Origin: Roseburia lenta
GTDB taxonomy: Bacteria; Bacillota; Clostridia; Lachnospirales; Lachnospiraceae
NCBI RefSeq assembly: GCF_014287435.1
Contig: NZ_JACOPG010000002.1
Span: forward strand, 310,001-374,000
Direction: 5' to 3'
DNA length: 64,000 nt
Translations under genes and position numbers: made by a program
Shown: positions 17,746-26,774 of the stretch, in pieces
How the letters are laid out: each line of letters begins with the position of its first letter
How positions within the stretch are numbered: position 1 is the first letter of the stretch
The notes under the pieces: generated by a model
Databases searched by the model: none
What the model was told of the DNA's origin: nothing
What the model saw: only the letters and a program-made list of their open reading frames with translations

Positions 17746-18786
17746 TTACGAAATCAGATCTGCATAGTCTTCTGGTGTAAAACGATGATAAATGATATGA
17801 CAACCTTCCTCATGAAAACAATAATAATAAGGATCGTTCTCGCGGTCTTTGCAATGGATGGCATAATCAAAGTCTGCATCCTGCATATCCTGGATCTCAA
17901 CCGCCTGACTATATTTGCTAAACAAAGTCAAGAGTTTCTCCCTACTGCAATCATGCGTCTGCACCAAAGCGACCAGTTCCTCTAAAAATCCGTCATCGTG
18001 CATATTCGCATGCACATATGCCACACCTTCTTCCGGGATCTCGATACAAAAGCGTCCCTGTTTGCTGCTGCAACGGACATTTCCCAGTGTCCGGGTCACC
18101 GTTTCCGGCAAGGCATGCAGGACATCCAGCATTTCTTCCTCGCTCATCTGCCTGCCAAAGAAATGGCAAAGGGATGTCAGGGGGAAATAGAGGCGGATGA
18201 CCTCCCGCCGATAGCCCAGTTTGATCTGTTCTTCCCAGATAAAGTCCATGAGATTTTTTGCAAGGCGTTCATAGCCTGCTTGCATTTTTCCGGTATTGCT
18301 TTGCTTCACATCTTTTTCTCTCAATTGTTCTTCACCTGCCTTTACGTAATGCAAGGCATTTTCATGCTGGTGTTCTATTTCTTCTGCTGTCAACATCCGG
18401 TGTCGTTTTGCAGGACTTCCCAACACAAGACTCCCATCCGCCACCTGCATTCCCTGGGTAACCAATGCGCCGGCTCCCACCATACAATCCATACCAATGT
18501 GTGCTCCATTCAGAACAATTGCACCCATACCAATAATCGTATTATCCGCGATCGTGCAACCATGCAGAATGGCACCGTGTCCAATGGAAACATTTTCTCC
18601 GATTTCTACCGGGTACCCGTCTCCTGCATGTATGCAGACATTATCCTGCACATTGCTGTTCCGCCCGATCCTGATCGGTGCCGTATCCGCCCGAAGCGTC
18701 GCATTATGCCATATGCTGACACCCTCTGCCACCGATACATCGCCTGTCATAACCGAAGAATCTGCCTGATACCACTTTTTTTCCAT
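17746..18786 (-). CDS. Gamma-carbonic-anhydrase-like protein fused to DUF3877
   Basis: The protein has 346 residues, about twice the size of a YrdA/PaaY-type protein. Residues about 10-165 are left-handed beta-helix hexapeptide repeats of the gamma-carbonic anhydrase class, with the metal-site-like HAGDGYPVEIGENVSIGHGAILHG segment. Residues about 180-346 (ERLAKNLMDFIWEEQIKLGY to the end) match what I know as DUF3877, a domain largely found in Clostridia. I set the start at the ATG at 18786 (MEKKWYQAD), preceded by AAAGGAG. It follows the CstA-type gene by 23 bases on the same strand, so the pair is probably one operon under T-box control. The role of the fusion is unknown. Confidence 0.75.
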   Translation of the reverse strand: MEKKWYQADSSVMTGDVSVAEGVSIWHNATLRADTAPIRIGRNSNVQDNVCIHAGDGYPVEIGENVSIGHGAILHGCTIADNTIIGMGAIVLNGAHIGMDCMVGAGALVTQGMQVADGSLVLGSPAKRHRMLTAEEIEHQHENALHYVKAGEEQLREKDVKQSNTGKMQAGYERLAKNLMDFIWEEQIKLGYRREVIRLYFPLTSLCHFFGRQMSEEEMLDVLHALPETVTRTLGNVRCSSKQGRFCIEIPEEGVAYVHANMHDDGFLEELVALVQTHDCSREKLLTLFSKYSQAVEIQDMQDADFDYAIHCKDRENDPYYYCFHEEGCHIIYHRFTPEDYADLIS

Positions 18787-18809
18787 TACCAGTCTCCTTT
18801 TGCAAAGGA

Positions 18810-20498
18810 TTATGCCTGCGCTTCTTCCTTTGCGCCAAATAATTTTTTCAAACAAGAAAATGCAACACAGACACCTAAGACCATCAAAAGGAGGGCAACG
18901 ATAAATTGCAGACCATCTACTAAGAAGGTTGCCTGACCACTTGCGATATTGCGAACCAGAGCAATGGTCTTCTGGATCAGTGCTGTAAATGTAACTGCTA
19001 ACATAATAAACATTGGTGCGTATAATGTCCAGCCTGTTCTTCCTGTTGTCTTTAAGAATACAGAAAGCGCGATCAAAACCAAGGCTGCTAACAACTGGTT
19101 GGCAGAACCAAAGAGTGGCCATACATTGTTGTATCCGCCCAGTGTCAAAAGATAACCAAAGAATAAGGTGATGACGGTTGCAAAATATTTATTGGTGAGC
19201 ACTTTCTGCCATCCCGGCATCTTAGACGTATCTGTGGTATCTCCAAGGAAAAGTTCCTGGAAGGACATACGACCGATTCTTGCGACTGAATCCAGAGATG
19301 TCAAAGCCAGTGCAGATACGCACATGGTCATAAATACGGTTGCCACCTGTACCGGCAATCCCAATTTTTCCAAGAAACCTGCAACGCCGGTAGAAAAGAT
19401 GGAAAATGGTGTTCCCTCCGGCTTTGTACCATTGACGGCAACGGCACCTACAACAACCAGCGCAACAATACCAAGCAGTGACTCTACGACCATGGCGCCA
19501 TAGCCAACCATCGGCATATCTTTTTCATTGCTGATCGTCTTAGAAGATGTACCGGAAGATACCAGGCTGTGGAATCCGGAAACAGCACCACAGGCGATCG
19601 TTACAAACAAGGTCGGGAAGAGATAACTTCCGTCTACATTAAAGCCATTAAAAGCATTGAGCTGCATAGTCGGATGTGCGACGAGGACACCAACAACCGC
19701 ACCGATGATCATGCCCAATAGCATAAAGGTTGTCATATAATCTCTCGGCTGCATCAAAAGCCACATTGGCATAACCGATGCTAAAAAGAGGTAAGCCATG
19801 ATGATGTAGATCCATGCTGTCTTGGTTGCATAGATCGGGAAATGCATACCCAGTGCAAACATGCCGACCAAAAGTGCGATAGCAAGAACGGCTCTGACCC
19901 ACTCTTTCATCTGTCCGACGCATTTTTGAATAACGCCAAAAATGATGGCAACTACGATAAACAACATAGAAATAGAAGCGGCAGCAGAATCTGCATATGC
20001 TGTCGTTTCGCTCATGTCAGCCACACCCTTGCCTACAAAGGTACCGGCAACCATATCGGTAAAGGCTGCGATAACGAGGAGGGTAAAGAGCCAGCAGAAA
20101 AGCATAAACAACTTTCTTCCTGTCTTGCCGATATACTTTTCAATGATCATTCCCATGGACTTTCCTTCATTTTTAACAGAGGCATATAAGGCTCCAAAGT
20201 CCTGTACTGCTCCGAAAAAGAGTCCTCCGATAATCAACCAAAGGAGTACCGGCACCCAGCCGAATACAGATGCTAAGATCGGTCCGGTGACAGGACCTGC
20301 ACCTGCAATGGATGAAAATTGATGGGAAAATACCGTAAACTTAGATGACGGTACATAGTCCTCTCCATCCTCATGTGTGTACGCCGGGGTCTTTGCCTTT
20401 GGATCGATCCCCCATTTGTTTGCCAGCCATCTTCCATAAAACAGATAGCCGGCGCCAAGTGCTACAATTCCGATTAAAACAATAACTAATCCATTCAT
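18810..20498 (-). CDS. CstA-family carbon starvation / peptide or pyruvate transporter
   Basis: This polytopic protein of about 562 residues has some 15 hydrophobic segments and CstA features: GYLFYGRWLANKWGID at the start, HQFSSIAGAGPVTGPILASVFGW (family-specific), SLVSSGTSSKTISNE and TSLDSVARIGR. CstA proteins import peptides or pyruvate under starvation. I set the ATG at 20498 (MNGLVIVLIG), where other CstA proteins begin; a GTG six codons upstream has a stronger GAAGGGAG site and may be used instead. The T-box leader upstream ties expression to the charging of a tRNA, which favours amino acid or peptide uptake. Confidence 0.87.
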   Translation of the reverse strand: MNGLVIVLIGIVALGAGYLFYGRWLANKWGIDPKAKTPAYTHEDGEDYVPSSKFTVFSHQFSSIAGAGPVTGPILASVFGWVPVLLWLIIGGLFFGAVQDFGALYASVKNEGKSMGMIIEKYIGKTGRKLFMLFCWLFTLLVIAAFTDMVAGTFVGKGVADMSETTAYADSAAASISMLFIVVAIIFGVIQKCVGQMKEWVRAVLAIALLVGMFALGMHFPIYATKTAWIYIIMAYLFLASVMPMWLLMQPRDYMTTFMLLGMIIGAVVGVLVAHPTMQLNAFNGFNVDGSYLFPTLFVTIACGAVSGFHSLVSSGTSSKTISNEKDMPMVGYGAMVVESLLGIVALVVVGAVAVNGTKPEGTPFSIFSTGVAGFLEKLGLPVQVATVFMTMCVSALALTSLDSVARIGRMSFQELFLGDTTDTSKMPGWQKVLTNKYFATVITLFFGYLLTLGGYNNVWPLFGSANQLLAALVLIALSVFLKTTGRTGWTLYAPMFIMLAVTFTALIQKTIALVRNIASGQATFLVDGLQFIVALLLMVLGVCVAFSCLKKLFGAKEEAQA

Positions 20499-20552
20499 GT
20501 CTTTTTCCGCGCTCACGCGGCTCCCTTCTAAAAATTTCTAGCAAAGAGTCTA

Positions 20553-20850
20553 TGTACTAAAAAAGCCTCCGTCTTTAGCACTCACTAAAGACGAAGGCTC
20601 TATGCTTCCGCGTTACCACTTTAATTGCCACAAAATGTGACCTCTCAACCTCATCACCGCAATCTATCTTGCAGAAATAAGTCTCCATATAACGGTGGAA
20701 ACCGGTGGCACCTACTGACCAGGAAGGTATTCAGCGCACTGCTCGCAGAGGATAATCAAAAGAACCATACCTTGTCTCGCACCAACCGACAAGTCTCTGC
20801 ACTGTATGAGATGTCCTCATGATCTTGTTCTGTTCCTTGCATTTACTCTT
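20553..20850 (-). ncRNA. T-box leader upstream of the CstA-type gene
   Basis: The minus-strand leader shows the T-box core AAGTGGTAACGCGG (20620-20607), followed by a strong terminator whose arms (GCCTTCGTCTTTAG and CTAAAGACGGAGGC) run into six T (about 20600-20555). Stem I is recognisable: GCAGAG pairs with CTCTGC, and above it CTTGTC pairs with GACAAG around the GGTTGGTG loop. Uncharged tRNA would pair with the specifier and the TGG bulge and prevent termination. The specifier codon cannot be fixed by eye; the GCTGAATACC segment on the 3' side of stem I is where it should lie. Confidence 0.92.
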
Positions 20851-20861
20851 TGTTTGTTCTT

Positions 20862-20890
20862 AAATTACCACCGGTTTTTTTCAATGTCAA
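20862..20890 (-). promoter_or_regulatory. Promoter of the T-box/CstA transcript
   Basis: TTGACA (20890-20885), a 17-base spacer and TAATTT (20867-20862) on the minus strand lie just upstream of the T-box stem I. Confidence 0.75.
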
Positions 20891-20981
20891 CAAATTTTCT
20901 TATAATTATTCCACGATATCTGCAATTTTGTGAATAATTTAAAGTTTTTCCGGGTTTTCCCCTGCATTTTTATGAACTATT

Positions 20982-21251
20982 TTACTGCTTTTGTATGGTT
21001 ACCTCCAGATATTCATTCTCGAAATCGCTTCCGCTATCTTCTGCTGTCTGCGTATTCAACGCGATTCTTACAGAAGGTGATACACTCATGGATGCGCTGG
21101 AGCCATCCGTGTATTCTACGCTGCAATCGATCACAACCTGACTCAGGATCTCCTCCAAAGCCTGTCTTTGGCTTGCTGTCAAGATCCGGCAGAAGCGGAG
21201 GATATCTTTTCCCTCTGCCTCGACAAACTGCTCAAATTCTGCTTGCTTCAT
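20982..21251 (-). CDS. Small protein of unknown function
   Basis: The gene encodes 89 residues, acidic, with no membrane segment. The first 25 residues (MKQAEFEQFVEAEGKDILRFCR) resemble the N-termini of some ECF sigma factors of Lachnospiraceae, but what follows (SVEYTDGSSASMSVSPSVRIAL) does not continue as region 2 and looks like beta strands of another protein. It could be an unrelated small protein or the relic of an internal deletion joining two genes. The ribosome binding site is weak (GGATA). No close neighbour on this strand explains it. Confidence 0.4.
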   Translation of the reverse strand: MKQAEFEQFVEAEGKDILRFCRILTASQRQALEEILSQVVIDCSVEYTDGSSASMSVSPSVRIALNTQTAEDSGSDFENEYLEVTIQKQ

Positions 21252-21433
21252 ATTGATTATCCTTTTTGTCTATTTCTCACATCGATGTAAGATTCCCTTA
21301 CACCTTTATATTGTCATCAATTGCCTTTGGGTTTTGTGTTTCTAAAATCTTTATTAAGAATTTCATTTCGCCATACACTTCCCATAATCTGTGCTAAAAT
21401 ATACCATAATAAGACGTTTATATGGGAGGCATC

Positions 21434-22093
21434 ATGAAAAAACACGTACAAAGATTTTTTTCCATACTGGCTATTATATTATTCTTCGTTATCACATACT
21501 ACATGGGACGACCGCTGGTTGCCTTTGTATCCGAGCCGGGAGCCTTTCAGGCATGGGTAGATGCACAGGGTTTTGTCGGCGTTCTCCTCTTTCTTGGTAT
21601 GCTGGTCTTGCAGGTCTTTGCCGCCATCATTCCGGGTGGTCCTTTTGAGATCGCAGCAGGCTATGCTTTCGGCATTGTAAAAGGAAGTCTGATCTGCGCC
21701 ATCGGTACCACCCTTGGCAGTATGGTTGTCTTTTTCCTCGTCCGCCGTTTCGGACACAAATTCCTGCATCTGTTCGTTGAAGATACAGAATTGGAAAAAT
21801 TGACTTTCTTAAAAGATCACAAAAAAATGGAGAGCATCCTCTTTCTCTTGTTCCTCATTCCAGGAACGCCCAAAGATCTGCTCTCCTACTTTGTAGGGCT
21901 TACGGATATCTCCGTTTCCCACTGGCTCTTTATTTGTTTTGTCGGCAGACTGCCCGCCATTATCCTGTCCGTCCTCAGCGGACATGCTCTGAGCAATGCC
22001 CAGTACCATATCGCGGTTATTAGTTTTGCCATCATTGTGATCGCCGCAGGGCTTGGCGCCTACTTTGTCAGCAAGCACAAAAATAAAGAATGA
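21434..22093 (+). CDS. TVP38/TMEM64 (DedA-like) family membrane protein
   Basis: The protein of about 219 residues has six hydrophobic segments and the SNARE-associated Golgi protein domain signature: GGPFEIAAGYAFG (about 75-87), GTTLGSMVVFFLVRRFG (about 95-111), and LFLIPGTPKDLLSYFVGLT (about 142-160). DedA and TVP38 proteins are linked to lipid scrambling and membrane homeostasis. I chose the ATG at 21434 (MKKHVQRFF) because GGGAGG lies 4 bases upstream; the ATG four codons earlier overlaps that site. Monocistronic. Confidence 0.88.
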   Translation: MKKHVQRFFSILAIILFFVITYYMGRPLVAFVSEPGAFQAWVDAQGFVGVLLFLGMLVLQVFAAIIPGGPFEIAAGYAFGIVKGSLICAIGTTLGSMVVFFLVRRFGHKFLHLFVEDTELEKLTFLKDHKKMESILFLLFLIPGTPKDLLSYFVGLTDISVSHWLFICFVGRLPAIILSVLSGHALSNAQYHIAVISFAIIVIAAGLGAYFVSKHKNKE

Positions 22094-22165
22094 CCCCAGA
22101 CACATGCTTATGTCAGATGCGATCGTTTGTGACAGACTTCATAATCGCACAAGTGCGCCTCTATC

Positions 22166-22738
22166 CTAATGATCTGTGATCGTCCTAACTGCCGTCTGGA
22201 TGGCTTCCATTACCCCCTGGGTGCCAAGGCGACTAACATTTAAGCACAGGTCGTAGTTACCGGCGTATCCCCAATCTTGTCCGGTATAGCGCAAATGATA
22301 TGCACGTCTTCTCTCATCCGTTTCTTTGACCGTTTCTTTTGCCTTGCGCACAGAAACACCGTGTTTTTTTGCAATGGTTTCTACACGTTGCTCGACTTGC
22401 CCCATCAGAAAAATGCGAAGCGCATCCTCTCTATCACAATAGGCATAGTTGCCACATCTCCCCAACAAAATAAAGTCGTCCTCAGGCATAATCTCACCCA
22501 GCGCCTGCTTTGGTCGTTTGTAAAGTGCCTGATCATCCTCAGCCAACAAAATACTATACGACAAGGTATCCACCGGATTTTCACCATAGAAATCCGGGAA
22601 ACGATCAAGTGTACCCTTGCTACGGATCAAATCGCTCACTTTTTTCCGATCGTAAAACGGGAGTTGATACATTTTTGCAAGTTCCAGTCCGATCAAATCT
22701 CCCTGACAGCCGCACTCGCGCGCTAATGTTATAATCAT
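22166..22738 (-). CDS. Cytidylate kinase-like family protein
   Basis: This 190-residue P-loop-type protein of the Cytidylate_kin2 class opens with IITLARECGCQGDLIGLELAK, the degenerate nucleotide-binding loop of the family, and has ILLGRCGNYAY, DALRIFLMG, and the lid-like DERRRAYHLRYTGQDWGYAGNYDLCLN. Its true substrate is unknown; such proteins often sit next to transporters. Here it is 12 bases downstream of the LrgB gene and is probably the third gene of an lrgA-lrgB operon. Confidence 0.85.
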   Translation of the reverse strand: MIITLARECGCQGDLIGLELAKMYQLPFYDRKKVSDLIRSKGTLDRFPDFYGENPVDTLSYSILLAEDDQALYKRPKQALGEIMPEDDFILLGRCGNYAYCDREDALRIFLMGQVEQRVETIAKKHGVSVRKAKETVKETDERRRAYHLRYTGQDWGYAGNYDLCLNVSRLGTQGVMEAIQTAVRTITDH

Positions 22739-22750
22739 ACGTTTTCCCTC

Positions 22751-23443
22751 CTATAATAATCCGGCAAATACCGATGAAAATACCACGGTAAGCAGACCTG
22801 TGACTGCAATGGCAAGACTGCTCATGGCGCCTTCGACCTCTCCGAGTTCCATTGCCTTGGCTGTACCAATGGCATGCGAAGATGCTCCAAAGGCCAATCC
22901 CTTTGCGATAGGATCTGTAATGCGAAAGATCTTGCAAATGGCTTCGCCCATGATATTTCCCAGGACTCCGGTCACCACGATAACAGCAACCGTGATCGTC
23001 ACATAGCCGCCTAATTCCTCCGATAGCCCCATACCGATCGCTGTCGTGATCGACTTTGGCAAGAGTGTAACATATTCCTGGTGGGACAATCCCAGCAAAA
23101 GAGACAGGACAAACACGGTTCCCATGCTGGTAAAAACACCTGCCAGGATACCCAGAAGTACTGCCCGCCAATGCCTTTTTAAAAGCTGCCACTGCTCATA
23201 TAAAGGAATAGCAAGACAGACTGTTGCCGGGGTCAAAAACCAACTCAGATATTTGGCACCTGCATCATAAGTGTCATAGTCTACATCCGCGACCACCAAG
23301 ACCAAGATCGTGATCACAATGGAGATCAAGAGTGGATTTAGAATGCCGAGTTTAAACTTTTTCTTTAAAAAGGATCCTGCCAGATAAGCAAGCAGGCTGA
23401 TAGTCACGCCCGCAAATAAAGATTCCTGAAAAAAACTATTCAT
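22751..23443 (-). CDS. lrgB: LrgB-family membrane protein
   Basis: The 230-residue polytopic protein has the family-typical LLPKSITTAIGMGLSEELGG (about residues 127-146), GDPIAKGLAFGASSHAIGTAKA-like C-terminal region and about seven hydrophobic segments. LrgB works with LrgA in control of murein hydrolase activity or, as shown in some Firmicutes, pyruvate uptake. The start overlaps the LrgA gene by 8 bases, showing translational coupling. AAAGGAG precedes the ATG. Confidence 0.9.
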   Translation of the reverse strand: MNSFFQESLFAGVTISLLAYLAGSFLKKKFKLGILNPLLISIVITILVLVVADVDYDTYDAGAKYLSWFLTPATVCLAIPLYEQWQLLKRHWRAVLLGILAGVFTSMGTVFVLSLLLGLSHQEYVTLLPKSITTAIGMGLSEELGGYVTITVAVIVVTGVLGNIMGEAICKIFRITDPIAKGLAFGASSHAIGTAKAMELGEVEGAMSSLAIAVTGLLTVVFSSVFAGLL

Positions 23444-23825
23444 CTGCCTGCTCCTTTCCTTCTGCTTTTTCGGTCTTTTTCTGCTCTTTTCGGATCACAG
23501 TTTGTGATACCAATCCTGTCGCCGCAGCAGCAGTGATCAGACTGACGACTGTGATCAGGCTGACCGGGAGCAACATAGGCTTGAGCACACCCCAGGACAC
23601 CATCAATCCGACCCCCGCCGGGATAAACATGACCGGCATGATCTCGATCAAAAACTTGCCCGCGTCACGCACCGATTCCAATTTGACGATCCCAGTCATC
23701 AATGCCAGAAACAGGAGAACCATGCCATAGATACTTGCCGGGATTGGCAGGGGCAAGAGATACTTGAGACCTTCCCCCATAAAAGTGATCACCAAGATGA
23801 TCAAAAATTGTTTTAAAAACTTCAT
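23436..23825 (-). CDS. lrgA: LrgA/CidA-family holin-like membrane protein
   Basis: The protein of about 129 residues has four transmembrane segments, with PLPIPASIYGMVLLFLALMTG and IMPVMFIPAGVGLM as the family signature. LrgA/CidA proteins are holin-like and are encoded next to LrgB, as here. I chose the start at 23825 (MKFLKQFLI) behind AAGGA, because the longer forms add a charged N-terminus atypical for the family. Confidence 0.88.
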   Translation of the reverse strand: MKFLKQFLIILVITFMGEGLKYLLPLPIPASIYGMVLLFLALMTGIVKLESVRDAGKFLIEIMPVMFIPAGVGLMVSWGVLKPMLLPVSLITVVSLITAAAATGLVSQTVIRKEQKKTEKAEGKEQADE

Positions 23826-23873
23826 TTCTTCTTCCTTATACTTCATAGATATAGTATGTGCAGTTTTGCGCAC

Positions 23874-23912
23874 AAAAAAATAACTGCTGGCGCTTGTACA
23901 CCAACAGTTATT
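23874..23912 (-). terminator. Terminator of the chemoreceptor gene
   Basis: AATAACTG (23879-23886) pairs with CAGTTATT (23905-23912), with further inner TGG/CCA pairing, and is followed by seven T on the minus strand. Confidence 0.9.
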
Positions 23913-23924
23913 ATAGTAACTCTT

Positions 23925-25634
23925 TTATTCTTCTGTCAAACTAAATCTTGCAACAATCTCATCCATGCTGGTTGCCTGTGCTGACAACTCCTCACTGGTT
24001 GCAGAAGTCTCTTCTGCGGTTGCTGAGTTGGACTGGATAATATCTGCAATACGTGTAACACCTGCATCTGCCTGTCCCATTGACTCAGCCTGCTGTACGG
24101 ATGTCTCACTGATGCCCTTAGAGTTATCTGCCAATTGATGAATAGCCTCTACTACTTCAACCAAGACTTTTTCTGTTCTCTCTGCTGCCTTGTTACCAAC
24201 TTCGATCTCACGGATAGATTCCTCGATCAGTTCTCTGGTATTGACAGCGGACTTAGCACTCTGCTCAGCCAAGGTACGGATCTGATCTGCAACGACTGCA
24301 AATCCTTTACCTGCTTCACCTGCTCTTGCAGCCTCAATAGAAGCATTCAAAGACAGAAGGTTTGTCTGGCTTGCTATATCTTCGATTTCTGTAATGACAG
24401 AACCGATCTTCTCAGATGTCTCACTGATGCGGTTCATAGCCTCTACCATGACGCTCATTTCGTTGCGGCTGCTCTCTGCCTCACCGGCAACACGCTCTGC
24501 TTCTGCATATGCGTCATTGGTCTGATCTACTGTATTGTTCAATCCATTGGTAATCTCATCAATGGTAGCCTGCATCTGCTGTGCAGAAGCAGCCTGATCT
24601 GTAGCACCTTCAGCCAAAGCCTGTGATGCCTCTGCCAGGTTCAATGCTCCGGCAGATACCATTTCAGAAGCCTCACGGACTTCCTTCAAAGTTCCATCGA
24701 TCTGGATCTTCATCTCACGGATAGAATCCAGAAGTGGACGGAAGTCTCCGGTATATTCTTCTTCGCAGGAAGTTTGGATATTGAAGTTACCATTGCTCAT
24801 TTGTCCCAGCAAGTTCTCCATATCTGCGAAGATAACAGACAACTTAGTCGTTGTATCTGTAACAGACTGTACCATTTCGCCCAGTTCATCATCGTTGTGA
24901 TACTCTGGGAATGGGGATGTTAGATCACCCTGTGCGAATGTCTCTAATCTCCTTGCCAGATCATCCATCGGCTGTGCGATATCCTTGGCAATCTTGCCGC
25001 CGATCTTGGTTGCAAGGATACATGCTGCAACAATGATCACAATGATCAGCAACAACATGATAAGTTCCATCTTTTGCAAAGATGAATGTGTCTTATCACC
25101 TAAACTGATGTTATCATCCATCAAACCCTGAAATGCCTCTGAGGCTGTTGCATATGCAGGTGCCAGTTCATCAAAAGCAGCATCCTGGGCCTTCTTTGAC
25201 TGTTCTGCGTCAGTTGTTGCACCCATTTTCAGAATCTTGGCATCCACTTCTAAGTAATTATCCAATGTTGCGACAATATTATTGTAATCTTTCTCGCCAG
25301 CCTTGGCAACAATTGATTTCTTGATTTCCGGCAATGCGGCCTGTAAGTCCTCCACTGCCTGATCATGAATCTCTACCATCTGATCAATCTGACTCTGGTC
25401 GCTGTAACCGATCGCGCCTCGTGTTGCACTTCGAACATCTGCCAGATCTGCCATCGCCTGTCCGATATCTCCCTGGGGGAATGCATAATTCGTCAATACT
25501 TTATTGTACTGCGATGCAACCACAAATAAAAGAATTGCTGCGATGATCGCTGCCACACTGGCAATCAAAACAGTGATCAGCGAACTCACTGTCAACCTTC
25601 TTTGAATCCTCATTTTCTCTAGTTTCTCTAACAT
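23925..25634 (-). CDS. Methyl-accepting chemotaxis protein
   Basis: The 569-residue receptor has transmembrane helix 1 (about 17-40), an extracytoplasmic four-helix-bundle sensor (about 41-185), helix 2 (about 188-211), a HAMP domain (about 212-265), a second HAMP-like stretch, then the coiled-coil signalling domain with the conserved tip [34 protein letters not shown]. It transmits ligand state to CheA/CheW and so to the flagellar motor; the ligand is unknown. The gene stands alone with its own terminator. Together with the flagellin- and FliD-like genes it indicates a motile organism. Confidence 0.95.
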   Translation of the reverse strand: MLEKLEKMRIQRRLTVSSLITVLIASVAAIIAAILLFVVASQYNKVLTNYAFPQGDIGQAMADLADVRSATRGAIGYSDQSQIDQMVEIHDQAVEDLQAALPEIKKSIVAKAGEKDYNNIVATLDNYLEVDAKILKMGATTDAEQSKKAQDAAFDELAPAYATASEAFQGLMDDNISLGDKTHSSLQKMELIMLLLIIVIIVAACILATKIGGKIAKDIAQPMDDLARRLETFAQGDLTSPFPEYHNDDELGEMVQSVTDTTTKLSVIFADMENLLGQMSNGNFNIQTSCEEEYTGDFRPLLDSIREMKIQIDGTLKEVREASEMVSAGALNLAEASQALAEGATDQAASAQQMQATIDEITNGLNNTVDQTNDAYAEAERVAGEAESSRNEMSVMVEAMNRISETSEKIGSVITEIEDIASQTNLLSLNASIEAARAGEAGKGFAVVADQIRTLAEQSAKSAVNTRELIEESIREIEVGNKAAERTEKVLVEVVEAIHQLADNSKGISETSVQQAESMGQADAGVTRIADIIQSNSATAEETSATSEELSAQATSMDEIVARFSLTEE

Positions 25635-25821
25635 ACTTTTCCCCTTGTCGTGAATGAAATATTATATATGACTGCACAAATAATCATACTAGATCTTGTA
25701 TATAATGATACGCTCAAATACACTTTATGTCAACGAAAAAAGGGGCAAATTCCTTGCCCTGTACTTCATCTTTTATGGTTCTTTTCTCACTTCATATTTG
25801 TTGCACTCATCAACGATTTTT

Positions 25822-26604
25822 CTACCCCAGCGCAACGTCAAGCATCATCATCACCGTAAAACCGACCGCAAACATAATCGTTCCTATGTTGGAATGTTCG
25901 CCAGCAGACATTTCCGGAATCAGTTCTTCCACGACAACATATATCATGGCTCCTGCCGCGAAACTCAATAAATATGGTAGTACCGGTATAATAACACCTG
26001 CGGCTAAAATCGTTATGATCGCGCCGATCGGTTCCACAAGGCCAGACAAAACACCGTAGATAAAAGCTTTTCTTTTACTCATTCCCTCTGCATGAAGGGG
26101 CATGGAAATGATTGCTCCTTCCGGTAAATTTTGTATCGCAATGCCGATAGACAATGCCAGTGCGCCAGTCAATGTGATGCCGCTGTTTCCTGCATTCCAA
26201 CCGGCATAAACGACGCCTACTGCCATGCCTTCCGGAATGTTATGTAATACGACTGCCAGAACCATCATGGCACTTTTCCCAAGGTTTGTTTGTGGACCTT
26301 CTGCACTTGTGCTATTCATGTGCAGATGTGGGATGATGTGATCTAAAAGCAATAGAAACAGAATACCGATCCAGAAACCGACTACCGCCGGAAAAAAGGA
26401 CAATTTTCCCATGCTTTCTGATTGCTCGATTGCTGGAAGCAGCAGACTCCAGATTGAGGCTGCAACCATGACACCTGCGGCAAATCCCGTCAACACACGC
26501 TGAATTCGTTCATTCAGACCTTTTTTCATGAACAGAACACATGCTGCACCAAGCGATGTGCCTGCAAATGGTATTAGTATACCTGTGATAAGATTTGTGT
26601 TCAT
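25822..26604 (-). CDS. ZIP-family divalent metal transporter
   Basis: The 260-residue protein has eight hydrophobic segments and the ZIP signature VLHNIPEGMAVGVVYAG (about 114-130), with the metal-site histidine and glutamate, plus the second site-bearing helix (AIQNLPEGAIISMPLH) and LSGLVEPIGAIITI. It imports zinc, iron or manganese. The region between the two halves has a short His-containing loop (DHIIPHLHMN). Its promoter carries two dyads, consistent with metal-dependent repression. Confidence 0.92.
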   Translation of the reverse strand: MNTNLITGILIPFAGTSLGAACVLFMKKGLNERIQRVLTGFAAGVMVAASIWSLLLPAIEQSESMGKLSFFPAVVGFWIGILFLLLLDHIIPHLHMNSTSAEGPQTNLGKSAMMVLAVVLHNIPEGMAVGVVYAGWNAGNSGITLTGALALSIGIAIQNLPEGAIISMPLHAEGMSKRKAFIYGVLSGLVEPIGAIITILAAGVIIPVLPYLLSFAAGAMIYVVVEELIPEMSAGEHSNIGTIMFAVGFTVMMMLDVALG

Positions 26605-26676
26605 ATGTTTGCGCTTTCTATATGTAGGCTGATACTTAGTGTTTTGTAAAACTTGTAAATTACATTTTCTCGCGTG

Positions 26677-26732
26677 GTTAGTTGTTACTAACTATATACA
26701 TATAGTTTAATATGGAGATAAAAGTTTGTCAA
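26677..26732 (-). promoter_or_regulatory. Promoter and two operator-like dyads of the ZIP transporter
   Basis: TTGACA (26732-26727), a 17-base spacer and TAAACT (26709-26704) form the promoter. ACTATATACATATAGT (26691-26706) is a perfect dyad overlapping the -10 box, and GTTAGTTGTTACTAAC (26677-26692) is a second, abutting it downstream. The layout fits repression by a metal-sensing regulator such as a DtxR/MntR or Fur/Zur protein. Confidence 0.72.
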
Positions 26733-26774
26733 TAGCAGGACATTTACACATAATTACTCCCCATATTTCCCGCA

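Noticed and set aside
20700..20745. Reading UAC (Tyr) as the T-box specifier in GAATACC
   Set aside because: Other codons in the same segment fit equally well and the expected purine after the specifier is missing for UAC, so no assignment is made.
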